Assembly: GCA_002424845.1 (NCBI GenBank)
Contig: DILD01000091.1
Span: forward strand, 1-64,000
DNA length: 64,000 nucleotides
Direction: 5' to 3'
Source: Thiobacillus denitrificans
Lineage (GTDB): Bacteria > Pseudomonadota > Gammaproteobacteria > Burkholderiales > Thiobacillaceae
The stretch's first letter is position 1, and every line of letters begins with the position of its first letter. The notes below the pieces were generated by a model. The model was given only the letters and a program-made list of their open reading frames with translations, had not been told where the DNA came from and searched no databases. Position numbers and translations under genes: made by a program. Below are positions 50,770 to 62,550 of the stretch, in pieces.

Positions 50770-53036
50770 TTTTTCTTGGCGCCCGTTCTGGACTTGGCCG
50801 TTTTCTTTTTCGGCGCGCCGGTTTCTTCCGGCGCCGTTTCAATTTCCGTGACCAGGCTGAAATCGATCTTGCTGGTTTCGATGTCGGCACGCAGCACCTT
50901 GATGCGCACACGGTCGCCCAGGCGATATTTTTTTCCGGTGCGCTCGCCGAGCATCATGTGCTTGGCCTGATCGTAATGGAAGTAGTCCTGGCCGAGTTCG
51001 GACACGTGGACCAGGCCTTCGATGAAGATGTCGTCGATCGCGACGAACATGCCGAAGCTGGTCACCGCGCTCACCGTACCGTTGTATTCGTCGCCGATGC
51101 GGTCCTGCATGAAATAGGTTTTCAGCCAGGCGTCGACGTCACGGGTGGCATCGTCGGCGCGGCGCTCGGTCAGCGAGCAGTGCGTGCCGACTTCCGCCAG
51201 GCCCTTGGCGGGCAGTTTCTCTCCCAGCAGCACCGCCTTGATGCCACGGTGCACCAGCAGGTCGGGGTAGCGCCGGATCGGTGAAGTGAAGTGGGTGTAG
51301 GCCTCGTAGGCCAGGCCGAAGTGGCCCTTGTTGTCCGGGCTGTAAACCGCCTGCCTGAGCGAGCGCAGCATCACGGTCTGCAGCAGACCATGGTCGGGGC
51401 GATCCTTGATCTTCTCCAGCAGCGCGGCGTAATCCTTGGCGTGCGGCTTGTCGCCGCCACCGAGGTCGAGGCCGAATTCGGCAAGGAAGCCGCGCAGTGC
51501 AGCGAGTTTCTCCGGCGTCGGGCCTTCGTGGACGCGGAACAGTGCGGGCTGCTTGTTCTCGTGCAGGTAATCCGAGGCGCAGACGTTGGCCGCCAGCATG
51601 CATTCCTCGATAATGCGGTGCGCATCGTTGCGGATCACCGGCACGATCTCCTTGATCTTGCCCTGGTCGTCGAAAATGATCTGCGTCTCGGTCGAGCCGA
51701 AATCGATGGCGCCGCGCTTGGCGCGCGCCTTCAGCATGACGCGGAACAGCTTGTCGAGCGCCTCCAGATGCGGCATCAACTCAGCCTGTTTCTTCTCAGG
51801 CTTGGCCGTGCCGGAGAGCCAGTCCCACACCTGATTGTAGGTGAGGCGCGCGTGCGAATAGATCACTGCCGGGTAGAAGCGGTATTCCTTGATGCTGCCG
51901 GTGCTGGTGATGCGCATATCGCACACCATCGACAGGCGGTCGACTTCCGGGTTGAGCGAGCAGAGGCCGTTGGACAGCGCTTCCGGCAGCATCGGAATGA
52001 CACGGCGCGGGAAGTACACCGAGTTGCCGCGGTTGAAGCCTTCGCTATCGAGCGCATCCCTGGGTTGCACATAATGGCTGACGTCGGCGATCGCCACCAC
52101 CAGGCGGAAACCGCTGCGGCCGAGCGGCTCGCAATACACCGCGTCGTCGAAGTCACGTGCAGTCTCGCCATCGATGGTGACGAGCGGCAGATGGCGGATG
52201 TCCTCGCGATCGGCCATGTCCTTTTTCTGTACCTTGTTCGGCAGCTTGGACGCCTGCGCCTCGACCTCGGGCGGGAACACGTAGGGCAGGTCGTGCTTCC
52301 TCAGCGCGATCTCGATTTCCATGCCGGGGCCGGTGAAACTGCCGAGAATCTCGCTGACGCGCCCGACCGCTTCATTGTGCGCGCCGGGCTGGCTGACGAT
52401 TTCCACCGTCACCACCTGGCCGGACCGTGCATCCCCCGCGTTTTCGGCCGGCACCAGAATGTCCTGGTTGATGCGACGATTTTCAGAAATCAGGAAACCG
52501 ACACCGCCCTCAAGGTAGTAACGGCCGACAACGAACTTGTTGACGTGTTCCAGCACCTCGACGATCTTCGCCTCACGGCGGCCGCGGCGGTCGAAACCGG
52601 CCACGCGCACCAGCACCTTGTCGCCGTGCAGCACACGATGCATTTCCTTGGGCGACAGATACAGATCGTCGCCACCTTCTTCCGGCACGACGAAGCCGAA
52701 GCCGTCCGGGTGGCCTTCGACGCGCCCTTTGATCAGGTCGAGCTTGTCCGGCAGGCACAGCTGGCGCTTGCGGTTGAGCATCAACTGGCCATCGCGCTGC
52801 ATCGCACCCAGGCGGCGCTGGAACAGGTCGCGCTCGGCCTCGGTGATGTGAAGCTGCTCGGTGAAGGTGTCGGCATCGACCGGGCAACCGGCCTCGGTCA
52901 GCAGTTGCAGGATGTATTCGCGGCTGGGCAGCGGCGACTCGTAGCGTTCAATCTCGCGCTCGTAGAAAGGGTCGGCCAGGCGGATCGCCGGAATTTTGTG
53001 TTTGCTTGCGCGGCTGCGTGATTTGTTCGTTGACAA
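50766..53036 (-). CDS. rnr: Ribonuclease R
   Basis: RNase R is a processive 3'-5' exoribonuclease that degrades structured RNA. The 756-residue product has cold-shock domains, the RNB catalytic centre (TIDGETARDFDDAVYCE, IADVSHYVQPRDALD), an S1 domain near the end and a basic tail (KKKTAKSRTGAKKK). No ATG is available in the right place. The only fitting start is TTG 53036, with an AGAG 6-9 bp upstream. This TTG overlaps on the opposite strand the -35 box of the divergent tRNA promoter. Confidence 0.96.
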   Translation of the reverse strand: MSTNKSRSRASKHKIPAIRLADPFYEREIERYESPLPSREYILQLLTEAGCPVDADTFTEQLHITEAERDLFQRRLGAMQRDGQLMLNRKRQLCLPDKLDLIKGRVEGHPDGFGFVVPEEGGDDLYLSPKEMHRVLHGDKVLVRVAGFDRRGRREAKIVEVLEHVNKFVVGRYYLEGGVGFLISENRRINQDILVPAENAGDARSGQVVTVEIVSQPGAHNEAVGRVSEILGSFTGPGMEIEIALRKHDLPYVFPPEVEAQASKLPNKVQKKDMADREDIRHLPLVTIDGETARDFDDAVYCEPLGRSGFRLVVAIADVSHYVQPRDALDSEGFNRGNSVYFPRRVIPMLPEALSNGLCSLNPEVDRLSMVCDMRITSTGSIKEYRFYPAVIYSHARLTYNQVWDWLSGTAKPEKKQAELMPHLEALDKLFRVMLKARAKRGAIDFGSTETQIIFDDQGKIKEIVPVIRNDAHRIIEECMLAANVCASDYLHENKQPALFRVHEGPTPEKLAALRGFLAEFGLDLGGGDKPHAKDYAALLEKIKDRPDHGLLQTVMLRSLRQAVYSPDNKGHFGLAYEAYTHFTSPIRRYPDLLVHRGIKAVLLGEKLPAKGLAEVGTHCSLTERRADDATRDVDAWLKTYFMQDRIGDEYNGTVSAVTSFGMFVAIDDIFIEGLVHVSELGQDYFHYDQAKHMMLGERTGKKYRLGDRVRIKVLRADIETSKIDFSLVTEIETAPEETGAPKKKTAKSRTGAKKK

Positions 53037-53058
53037 TTTATTCTCTGCTCTCTAAAAT
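53030..53058 (+). promoter_or_regulatory. Sigma-70 promoter of the tRNA-Leu gene
   Basis: Consensus -35 TTGACA (53030-53035), 17-bp spacer, -10 TAAAAT (53053-53058). The predicted start is near 53065, a few bases before the tRNA. Confidence 0.85.
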
Positions 53059-53070
53059 GCGCGCCTTATT

Positions 53071-53155
53071 GCCCAGATGGCGGAATTGGTAGACGCGCAC
53101 GGTTCAGGTCCGTGTGCCGCAAGGTGTGGAGGTTCGAGTCCTCTTCTGGGCACCA
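53071..53155 (+). tRNA. tRNA-Leu (anticodon CAG)
   Basis: An 85-nt class II tRNA. The acceptor arms GCCCAGA and TCTGGGC pair perfectly, followed by discriminator A and encoded CCA. The anticodon stem CACGG/CCGTG encloses loop TTCAGGT with anticodon CAG. A long variable arm (GTGCCGCAAGGTGT region) and the T-loop GGTTCGAGTC follow. It reads CUG codons, frequent in this GC-rich genome. Confidence 0.97.
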
Positions 53156-53160
53156 GTTGT

Positions 53161-53199
53161 AAGCAAAAAGCCGACCTTGTGTCGGCTTTTTGCTTTTTC
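53161..53199. terminator. Bidirectional terminator between tRNA-Leu and purA
   Basis: AAGCAAAAAGCCGAC (53161-53175) and GTCGGCTTTTTGCTT (53181-53195) form a perfect 15-bp stem with a CTTGT loop, followed by a T-run on the plus strand. A-rich flanks make it usable from the purA side as well. Confidence 0.92.
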
Positions 53200-53216
53200 T
53201 AACTTCACTTTATACA

Positions 53217-55495
<2,279 letters not shown>

Positions 55496-55496
55496 G

Positions 55497-55685
55497 TCAG
55501 TTCAGCATCAACAACAAAAAAACGCCGCCGATAATCGAGGCAGCGCCGATAAAACGCAATTGACCGTCGCTGAATTCCAGTATCCGACGGAAGCCGTCCC
55601 GCCACACGGCAGGCGCGGCAAACGGCAGGATACCTTCAATCACCAACAACAGGCCAATTGCCGCAAGCCAGTCAGAACCGGTCAT
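55497..55685 (-). CDS. DUF2065 (YjeT-like) small membrane protein
   Basis: A 62-residue protein with two membrane helices (about 5-25 and 43-61) and the family pattern LLLVIEGILPFAAPAVWRDG and LRFIGAASIIGGVFLLL. Function is unknown. It is regularly found between hflC and hisZ or purA, as here: it overlaps the hflC stop by 4 bp and lies one base before hisZ. Confidence 0.88.
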   Translation of the reverse strand: MTGSDWLAAIGLLLVIEGILPFAAPAVWRDGFRRILEFSDGQLRFIGAASIIGGVFLLLMLN

Positions 55686-56560
55686 TGACCGCCGGCGGCA
55701 CGCGGATTCTTCATGTACTTGAAGAAATCCGAGCTGGGATCGAGCACCATCACGTCGCTCTTGCTCTTGAAGCTTTCGCGATAGGCCTGCATCGAACGGT
55801 AGAACGCATAGAACTCGGCATTCTTGCCATAGGCGGAGGCATACACGGTCGAAGCCTTGGCATCGCCCTCACCCTTGACGCCCTGGGCATCGCGGTAGGC
55901 TTCGGCAACGATCACGTCCTTCTGCTTGTCGGCGTCGGCCTTGATTTTTTCAGCTTCGGCCGCGCCAGTCGAACGCAACTCGTTAGCCACCTGTTTGCGC
56001 TCAGCTTCCATCCGGCGATACACGTTTTCCGACACGCTTTCCGGCAGATCAACGCGCTTGATCCGCACATCAACCACCTGAACGCCAATCATGCGCGCAT
56101 CGCTATCGGCCTTGGTGCGAATGATGTTCATGATTTCTTCACGCCGCCCGGAGACCACCTCATTGATGGTGCGCTTGCCGAACTCGGCACGCAGCCCGTC
56201 ATTGACCGTCTGATTCAAGCGGATCTGCGCCCGCGTCTCGTCACCGCCCACCGACACGTAAAACTGCCGCGCATCGATCACGCGCCATTTGATGAAGGAG
56301 TCGACCAGCACGTTCTTCTTTTCCGAGGTAATGAAACGCTCGGGATCAGCCGAATCCAGCGTCAGGATGCGGGTATCGAAATAGCGCACGTTCTGCACCA
56401 GCGGCAGCTTGAAATACAGGCCGGGCTTGGTCTTCACCGACACCACTTCACCCAGCTGGAACACCAGGGCGTTCTGCCGCTGGTCAACCGTGAATATGCT
56501 GGCGCTCAGCACGACCAGCACCACCAGCAGCCCTGTCAACAACAATCCGAGCTTGTTCAT
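55682..56560 (-). CDS. hflC: HflC, subunit of the HflKC modulator of FtsH
   Basis: HflC is an SPFH-domain inner-membrane protein that forms a cage with HflK around the FtsH protease. The 292-residue product has an N-terminal membrane anchor (about 5-24), the SPFH domain (LVFQLGEVVSVKTKPGLYFK, YFDTRILTLDS) and the downstream coiled coil (ERKQVANELRSTGAAEAEKI). It overlaps hflK by ATGA and the DUF2065 gene downstream. Confidence 0.96.
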   Translation of the reverse strand: MNKLGLLLTGLLVVLVVLSASIFTVDQRQNALVFQLGEVVSVKTKPGLYFKLPLVQNVRYFDTRILTLDSADPERFITSEKKNVLVDSFIKWRVIDARQFYVSVGGDETRAQIRLNQTVNDGLRAEFGKRTINEVVSGRREEIMNIIRTKADSDARMIGVQVVDVRIKRVDLPESVSENVYRRMEAERKQVANELRSTGAAEAEKIKADADKQKDVIVAEAYRDAQGVKGEGDAKASTVYASAYGKNAEFYAFYRSMQAYRESFKSKSDVMVLDPSSDFFKYMKNPRAAGGQ

Positions 56561-57756
56561 GGCCGTGCCTCCCGATCACGATTCCGCAAGGCATCACGTG
56601 AACGCGTATCCACGGGTGAAGCGGTCGTCGTGGCAGGCTGCGCCAAGGCATCCGGGGCGCCACTATAGGGTTGATTGACGATCTGCTGCAGCTTATCGAG
56701 CGGCAGATACAAGAGGCTGTTGCCGCCTTTCTGATCCACCAATATTTTGCTGGTGTTGTTCATCACGGTCTGCATGGTGTCGAGATAGATACGCTGGCGC
56801 GTGACCTGCGGCGCCTTCTGATATTCGGCAAAAATCTGCGTAAAGCGGCTGGCTTCACCCTCGGCATTGGCAATTACCGACAGTTTGTAACCCTCGGCTT
56901 CTTCCTTCAGGCGCGAGGCCAGACCACGGGCGCGCGGCACCACGTCGTTAAAATAAGCTTCAGCTTCGTTCTTCAGGCGTTCGCGATCCTGGCTCGCTTT
57001 CACCGCATCATCGAACGCAGCCTGCACCTGCTCGGGTGGCTGGATGTTCTGCAGGGTCACCTGGCTGATGCTGATGCCGGTCTTGTGACGATCATGGATC
57101 TCCTGCATCAATTGCTTGGCGCGCGCGGCAATTTCAGCACGGCCTTCGTACAGCACGAAGTCCATTTTGCTCTTGCCGACAACTTCGCGCATCGCGGTTT
57201 CAGCGATCTGCAGCGCGCTGTCTTCCGGCGAGCGGTTGATGAACAGGAACTCGACCGGGTCTTTCAGGATGTACTGTACGGCGAACTGCAGATCGATAAT
57301 ATTCTCGTCATCGGTCAGCATCAGCGACTCTTTCAGCACCTTGCTCTTGACGTTGTTGCGGTAACCGATTTCAACGGTGCGCACCTGATCAACGTTGACG
57401 ATTTCACGCGACTCGACCGGCCACGGCAGATGCCAGCGCGGGCCCGGCTCGGTAGTCTCGACGTATTGGCCAAAACGCAGCACCATGCCGCGCTGACCGG
57501 TATCCACAATGTAAAACCCGCTTGCCAACCACACCAGCGCCAGCGCACCCGCCAGCAGGGCGACCAGATTGCCGCCCCCCGGAAGGCCGACCGGGGTCAG
57601 ATTATCGCCGCCGCCATTACCGCCGCCGGTGTCCTTGCTGCCGAACATACCGTTGAGACGCTGATTGATGCGCCGCCAAATTTCGTCCAGGTCGGGCGGT
57701 CCGCTGTTTGGATTGCGGTTACCGTTATTGCCCCATTGCGGGTCGTTCCAGGCCAT
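56557..57756 (-). CDS. hflK: HflK, subunit of the HflKC modulator of FtsH
   Basis: HflK pairs with HflC in the FtsH-regulating membrane complex. The 399-residue protein has a Gly- and Asn-rich N-terminus (MAWNDPQWGNNGNRNP), a membrane helix (about 62-80), the SPFH domain (GQYVETTEPGPRWHLPWP), a long coiled coil and a Pro-rich tail. It lies 6 bp after hflX. Confidence 0.96.
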   Translation of the reverse strand: MAWNDPQWGNNGNRNPNSGPPDLDEIWRRINQRLNGMFGSKDTGGGNGGGDNLTPVGLPGGGNLVALLAGALALVWLASGFYIVDTGQRGMVLRFGQYVETTEPGPRWHLPWPVESREIVNVDQVRTVEIGYRNNVKSKVLKESLMLTDDENIIDLQFAVQYILKDPVEFLFINRSPEDSALQIAETAMREVVGKSKMDFVLYEGRAEIAARAKQLMQEIHDRHKTGISISQVTLQNIQPPEQVQAAFDDAVKASQDRERLKNEAEAYFNDVVPRARGLASRLKEEAEGYKLSVIANAEGEASRFTQIFAEYQKAPQVTRQRIYLDTMQTVMNNTSKILVDQKGGNSLLYLPLDKLQQIVNQPYSGAPDALAQPATTTASPVDTRSRDALRNRDREARP

Positions 57757-57762
57757 ATCGTT

Positions 57763-58998
57763 TTATTTAGTGAGATCTATAGATTGAAGAGGGGTGTCGC
57801 TTGGTGAGCCGGCTTCATTCTGACCGGTTTCAACCTGGACACGGCTGGCAAGCAGGATTTCTGACAGCGCATCCCGCAAAAGTTCAAGACCTTCGCCTGT
57901 TCTGGCGGATATATAAACGCTGTGAAGTTTACCATATTCGTCACGTCCAGCCCCCGGCGCAACGCCCGTCAGATCAAGCTTGTTGTAGACCCGCAATTGC
58001 GGCACCCCATCGGCGCCGATTTCCTTCAGCACCTTTTCAACCGCCTCGATCTGCCGTTCGCGTCCCGGACTGGCGGAATCGATCACATGCAGCAGCAGAT
58101 CGGCCTCGGTCGTGGCCTCCAGGGTGGCCCGAAAAGCGGCCACCAGTTCATGCGGCAGACGGGTAATGAAGCCGACGGTGTCCGACAGCACCACTTCGCC
58201 GCTCGCCGGCTCGCCGCCGGCTGATTCAGCCAGGCGCGGCAGATACATCTTGCGCGTGGTGGTGTCCAGCGTGGCGAACAACTGGTCGGCCGCGTAGGCG
58301 CCAGCGCGCGTCAGCGCATTGAACAAGGTGGATTTTCCCGCGTTGGTGTAGCCCACCAGCGCCACCGACATCACCTGCTGGCGGGCACGCGACCGCCTTT
58401 GGGTGCGGCGCTGCTTGCCCAGCCTGGCCAGCCGCTCGCGCAACGCCTTGACCCGCACGCCCAGCAGGCGACGATCGGTTTCCAGCTGTTTCTCGCCCGG
58501 GCCGCGCATACCGACGCCGCCGCGCTGGCGTTCGAGGTGAGTCCAGCCACGCACCAGGCGGGTTGAAAGGTGCTGTAACTGCGCCAGTTCGACCTGCAGC
58601 TTGCCTTCGGCACTCTGCGCGCGGCGGGCAAAGATATCCAGAATCAGGCTGACGCGGTCGATGACCCGGCAACGCAGGCGGCGCTCCAGGTTGCGTTCCT
58701 GGGCAGGCGACAGTTCGTGATTGAAAATGACAACATCGGCCTCGGTGGCCGCGACCAGCGCCGCGATTTCGTCGGCCTTGCCGCTCCCCACGAACAGCGC
58801 CGCATCGGGACGGCTACGCTTGCCCAGCACTTCACCGAGGATATCGAGCCCAGCGCCTGTCGCCAGCAACCGCAGTTCAGCCACGCTTTCGGCAAAATCC
58901 GGCATCCCGAAATCAAGCGCCACCAGGATGACACGCTCGCCGCCCTCATGCCGTTCAAACAAGGGGGCGCTCCCGGCTTGCGTCCGGACAGGCCGCAT
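57763..58998 (-). CDS. hflX: Ribosome-splitting GTPase HflX
   Basis: HflX is a GTPase that dissociates stalled ribosomes. The 411-residue protein has the HflX N-terminal domain (ALFVGSGKADEIAALV, FNHELSPAQERNLE), the glycine-rich linker (GGVGMRGPGEKQLETDRRL) and a G domain with GYTNAGKST, DTVGF and NKLD. The start at 58998 follows a distant GAGG. hfq, which usually precedes hflX in betaproteobacteria, is not upstream here. Confidence 0.96.
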   Translation of the reverse strand: MRPVRTQAGSAPLFERHEGGERVILVALDFGMPDFAESVAELRLLATGAGLDILGEVLGKRSRPDAALFVGSGKADEIAALVAATEADVVIFNHELSPAQERNLERRLRCRVIDRVSLILDIFARRAQSAEGKLQVELAQLQHLSTRLVRGWTHLERQRGGVGMRGPGEKQLETDRRLLGVRVKALRERLARLGKQRRTQRRSRARQQVMSVALVGYTNAGKSTLFNALTRAGAYAADQLFATLDTTTRKMYLPRLAESAGGEPASGEVVLSDTVGFITRLPHELVAAFRATLEATTEADLLLHVIDSASPGRERQIEAVEKVLKEIGADGVPQLRVYNKLDLTGVAPGAGRDEYGKLHSVYISARTGEGLELLRDALSEILLASRVQVETGQNEAGSPSDTPLQSIDLTK

Positions 58999-59142
58999 TC
59001 AATGGGTGGGCCTCGACGGTTTTCAATGGGATTCGGCGATACAGAAATGGTTTCACAGGCAGGGGTTCGGCATGGGGCAGGGGCATGATGCACGCGACAT
59101 TCCTTGCCCGCTTGGGCTAGGACGTTTCATTCTAGTCCAGGA

Positions 59143-60951
59143 TCACATCAGTTGCGGGCGCCCGAAATGCCAACCCTGTCCGTAGTCCACCCCCATGTCG
59201 GCAAGAATGCGGGCGGTTTCTGCATCCTCGACATGCTCGGCCACGGTGATCACCCCCTCCTTGCGCGCAAAGTTTGCCAGGCTCTCGACAATGCCCGCCA
59301 CCTTGCGGTCCTTCCGCATGTTCGACACCAACCAGCCTTCAATTTTCAGAAAACTGACCGGCAGATGCGCCAGGTAGAGATAAGACGAATAGCCGCTGCC
59401 AAAATCGTCCAGCGCCAGCCGAAAACCAAAGTCGATGAAAGGCTGCAAATCGGCACGCAATTTATCCAGGCTGACAATGTGCTGGCGCTCGGTCAACTCC
59501 AGCACGATGGGCTTGATCGGCCCCATTTCCACGCCGCAGGTCTGACAATAGCTCATGGCATTGTTGAGCATTTCATCGACCAGATCGCGCCGTGCCAGAA
59601 ACTGCGGCGACACATTCACAAAATGGGCAAAATCGGGGGGGACGCCTTGACTCATGCGCGTGACACAGTGCTGCATCACGTTACGGATCACCTGGCGGTC
59701 GATTTCAGCCATCAGGCCGAGGCCTTCGGCCATGTCGATAAAATCCTGGGCCTCGACGATCTCGCCGGTTGCGGTTTCGATGCGCGCCAGCGCCTCATCG
59801 GCAACCGTTTGCCCGCTCTGCAAATCGACAATGACCTGCTGCGAGGCCTGCCTGACCCGGTTTTCTGCCAGCACCTGCCGCAGCAGCGCGCTGTTCCAGG
59901 GTGTGTGGGTATGCACAGCCATCCTGATCCGATCGCGGCCGTCCGCCTTGGCCCGATACAGGGCATGATCCAGCTTCTCCAGCATGGGCAGGGCTTCGCT
60001 ATCGTTCGTGCCAAAGGCTGCCACACCAGCCGAAAAGCTCAATGAAATGGCGCCGACGCTGGTCTGGATAGGCGTCGAACGGGCTTGGCCGGCCAGCTGC
60101 TCCATGATGCTGGCGGCCTCTTCCATGGTGCTGCCATGCAGCACGAACAAGAATTCTTCCCCGCCCCAGCGCGCCACCCAGTCGCCTTCGCGCAGCCCCG
60201 ATTCGAACCGGCGCGCCATGGCGTTCAACACCTCATCCCCCACGGCATGGCCGTAGCGATCGTTCACCATCTTGAAATGGTCGAGATCCACCAGGGCCAG
60301 CGCGAAACCATGGCCATCGCGCGGGGTGCGCGCGCTTTCCATTTGCAGGCATTCTTCCGCTGCGCGTCGGTTGGCCAGTCCGGTCAATGGATCGGTCAGT
60401 GCGATACGCTGCAGCAGGTCTTTCTGTTCGGATTGATGCAAGGCATTGCCAAGCCAGTCGGCGATCAGCCCCATGTAAGCAATATCGACCGCGTCGGGCG
60501 GCGAATCGCTACGCCTGCGCAAAAAAGCCAGCACCCAACGCGTCTCGTCGCCGACCGACACCGGAATTCCGGAGAAAGTGCGCATGCCAAACTCGGTCAC
60601 CATCTGGTTGCTGGCATACAGGGGGTGCGCAGCCAGATCGGCGATATGGGAAGGCGCGCGGCTATGGTGGACAGCGTGGCACAGCGACACGTCCACGGCT
60701 TGCCTGCTACCTTCCGGAAACACTCCCAGGCGGTCGCTGACATAGCGCGCGGTGCAGTGCTCGCCAAGCTCGCCCAGCACCACCAGATCCATGTCCAGCA
60801 CATCAGCCGCCATCGCCAGCATGGAACGGATGCGTTCGGCGTCAGTCAGTCCATTCTTTACGGACAATTTCCACAGCGCGTTCAGGCGATCGACATGCGC
60901 GTCGGCCTGACCGGCAAGTGAGACGGGGGTGGTTCCGTTGGCTGCCGGCAT
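59143..60951 (-). CDS. Cytoplasmic GAF-GGDEF-EAL cyclic-di-GMP protein
   Basis: A predicted soluble cyclic-di-GMP enzyme. The 602-residue protein has an N-terminal GAF domain (about 30-170), a GGDEF domain with active-site GGEEF (263-267) and an I-site REGD (254-257), and an EAL domain. The EAL part is diverged: EAL is EALARIE (386-388 core), the KID motif reads KIE, and AEGVE reads AEHVE. The catalytic glutamates, DDFGSGYSS, the lysine and the final YGQG are kept, so activity is possible. There is no membrane segment. It lies between galT and hflX without overlaps. Confidence 0.92.
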   Translation of the reverse strand: MPAANGTTPVSLAGQADAHVDRLNALWKLSVKNGLTDAERIRSMLAMAADVLDMDLVVLGELGEHCTARYVSDRLGVFPEGSRQAVDVSLCHAVHHSRAPSHIADLAAHPLYASNQMVTEFGMRTFSGIPVSVGDETRWVLAFLRRRSDSPPDAVDIAYMGLIADWLGNALHQSEQKDLLQRIALTDPLTGLANRRAAEECLQMESARTPRDGHGFALALVDLDHFKMVNDRYGHAVGDEVLNAMARRFESGLREGDWVARWGGEEFLFVLHGSTMEEAASIMEQLAGQARSTPIQTSVGAISLSFSAGVAAFGTNDSEALPMLEKLDHALYRAKADGRDRIRMAVHTHTPWNSALLRQVLAENRVRQASQQVIVDLQSGQTVADEALARIETATGEIVEAQDFIDMAEGLGLMAEIDRQVIRNVMQHCVTRMSQGVPPDFAHFVNVSPQFLARRDLVDEMLNNAMSYCQTCGVEMGPIKPIVLELTERQHIVSLDKLRADLQPFIDFGFRLALDDFGSGYSSYLYLAHLPVSFLKIEGWLVSNMRKDRKVAGIVESLANFARKEGVITVAEHVEDAETARILADMGVDYGQGWHFGRPQLM

Positions 60952-61004
60952 GATTGCTATCAGGGCTGATTAACCAGAAAGCCATTCTAGCCCCAATACG
61001 CGCC

Positions 61005-62096
61005 TTACAAATCAACCCCCCGCAAACGCTCGGCTGCCTGTTCCGGGTTAATGGTATTCACGAACAAGCCCGAACCGAGCTCAAAACCGGTTGGAATGGA
61101 AGTGCGCGGGCAGATTTCAAGATGCCAGTGGTAACTCGGCGCATGCGCATCGCGCTGGGCGTCATGGGGTACCGAATGCAGGAAAAAGTTGTACTGTGCG
61201 CCGCCGATCACGGCATCCAGTCGCGCCATGGTGCGCTTCATCACCCGCGCCAGATCAGCCATATCCTCGCCCCTCACATCGAGAAAATCGGCCTGATGCG
61301 CCAGCGGCAGGATATGCACTTCCCACTCGTAACGGCTGGCGAACGGTTTGATGGCAATAAATTTCTCGCCACGCTCGACCACGTATTGCCCGACATTGAT
61401 CTTGCGCCGCACCGCGCCCGAGGTGCGATCGTAAATGGTTGCCTCGAAGGTCAGCGCCTCATCGATCAGCGCGCAAAAAATGCAGTGGTGATGTTTGGCG
61501 TAGTGCGCGGCACTGTTTTTCACTTCCGCATCGACGTTCTCCGGCACCACCGGCATCGCAATCACCTGGCTATGCGTATGGGGAATAGAGGCGCCTGCGG
61601 CCGGGCCAAAGTTCTTGAATACCAGCACATATTTGAGCCGCTCGTCCGATTCGAATAGTTGACCCATGCGCGCCTGGTAGACCCCGAACAGCGCGGCCAG
61701 ATGCGATTCCGCCATTTCGTGCACGGCGATGCCGTGTTCATGATGGTCGATGATGACTTCGTGCCGGCCGTAGCCGTCTATGGTTTGTTGCAGGCCGAAA
61801 TTGAAATTGGCCTGTTCGCGATCATCCCCCAGCACGGGATAAAGATTTTCCACCATACGGATCTGCCAGTCGCCCTCCGGCGGCCAGCTCAGGATCAGCG
61901 GCGGCGTCTTGTGTTCGTTGCCGCGGCAAAAGGGACAGGTCTCGACGTGCTTGCGCGTGTCGCGCGGCGCCAGCTCCTCGGCTTTTTTCGGGCGCATGCT
62001 GCGGGCGGTGGCGACCAGCACCGATTCGCTCGGCACGATGGGGTTGATGCGGATTTCGCGGACTTCGCTGGATTCTGGGATATTGGGGTCGGACAT
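61005..62096 (-). CDS. galT: Galactose-1-phosphate uridylyltransferase family protein
   Basis: GalT-type enzymes exchange hexose-1-phosphate and UDP-sugar nucleotidyl groups. The 363-residue protein has an N-terminal CPFCRGNE, a CIFCA pair and the nucleophile motif HTHSQVI (HxHxQ), plus HLEICPR near the end. No galK, galE or galM lies nearby and the neighbours are unrelated. A related specificity such as ADP-glucose or hexose-1-phosphate nucleotidyl transfer in glycogen or lipopolysaccharide metabolism is therefore possible. Confidence 0.85.
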   Translation of the reverse strand: MSDPNIPESSEVREIRINPIVPSESVLVATARSMRPKKAEELAPRDTRKHVETCPFCRGNEHKTPPLILSWPPEGDWQIRMVENLYPVLGDDREQANFNFGLQQTIDGYGRHEVIIDHHEHGIAVHEMAESHLAALFGVYQARMGQLFESDERLKYVLVFKNFGPAAGASIPHTHSQVIAMPVVPENVDAEVKNSAAHYAKHHHCIFCALIDEALTFEATIYDRTSGAVRRKINVGQYVVERGEKFIAIKPFASRYEWEVHILPLAHQADFLDVRGEDMADLARVMKRTMARLDAVIGGAQYNFFLHSVPHDAQRDAHAPSYHWHLEICPRTSIPTGFELGSGLFVNTINPEQAAERLRGVDL

Positions 62097-62205
62097 TCGG
62101 TGTCTCCTCTGGCGGCTAGCTTAAATCAGCCTGCTCGCGCCGTTGGTTCATAATTCTTATGTCCCCAGTCAGGCTTTTTATCCCTTGACAGGCTAGGGCC
62201 TTGCG

Positions 62206-62234
62206 TTGACGAAGCCCTGACCGGCGCAGACAAT
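62206..62234 (+). promoter_or_regulatory. Weak candidate promoter for two small genes
   Basis: TTGACG (62206-62211), 17-bp spacer, GACAAT (62229-62234). The -10 matches only partly. It is followed 31 bp later by the start of a small gene. Confidence 0.3.
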
Positions 62235-62265
62235 GACAATTCTTTGCGGTTTCCGGAGTATCCCC

Positions 62266-62547
62266 ATGGACGAAAAAGCCCTGCACGACGAGCAGCGCCT
62301 CATGCGCATGATGCGCAAGACCCTCACCTCCATCGTGCGCGACACCGCACCGCGCGACGGCAACCCCAGCCCCTTGACCGAAGCCACCATCCTCGGCATC
62401 AAGGACTGTCTGGTTGTGATTTCCAGCCGCGAGACCGAGCTTTCCAGGCTGACGGGGCGCACGCTGGACGAGCGCCCGCATTTCACCGACGAAACGCCTA
62501 CCAGCCACGCCGTTAAAATCAGCAGCATTCCCAAGAAGACCCACTAG
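62266..62547 (+). CDS. Conserved-looking 93-residue protein, function unknown
   Basis: A small soluble, helix-rich protein (MDEKALHDEQRLMRMMRKTL, then TLTSIVRDTAPRDG, LTEATILGIKDCLVVISSRE). ATG 62266 has GGAG 7 bp upstream, which favours it over an ATG 33 bp earlier. No signal peptide or membrane helix. I do not recognise a family. It lies 3 bp before the next small gene, so the two are probably co-transcribed. Confidence 0.68.
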   Translation: MDEKALHDEQRLMRMMRKTLTSIVRDTAPRDGNPSPLTEATILGIKDCLVVISSRETELSRLTGRTLDERPHFTDETPTSHAVKISSIPKKTH

Positions 62548-62550
62548 GGC

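Noticed and set aside
51291..53021. 576-residue open frame on the plus strand over rnr
   Set aside because: Exact antisense to ribonuclease R, whose motifs are complete; composition (His/Val/Glu/Arg-rich) is that of a reverse-complement shadow of GC-rich coding DNA.
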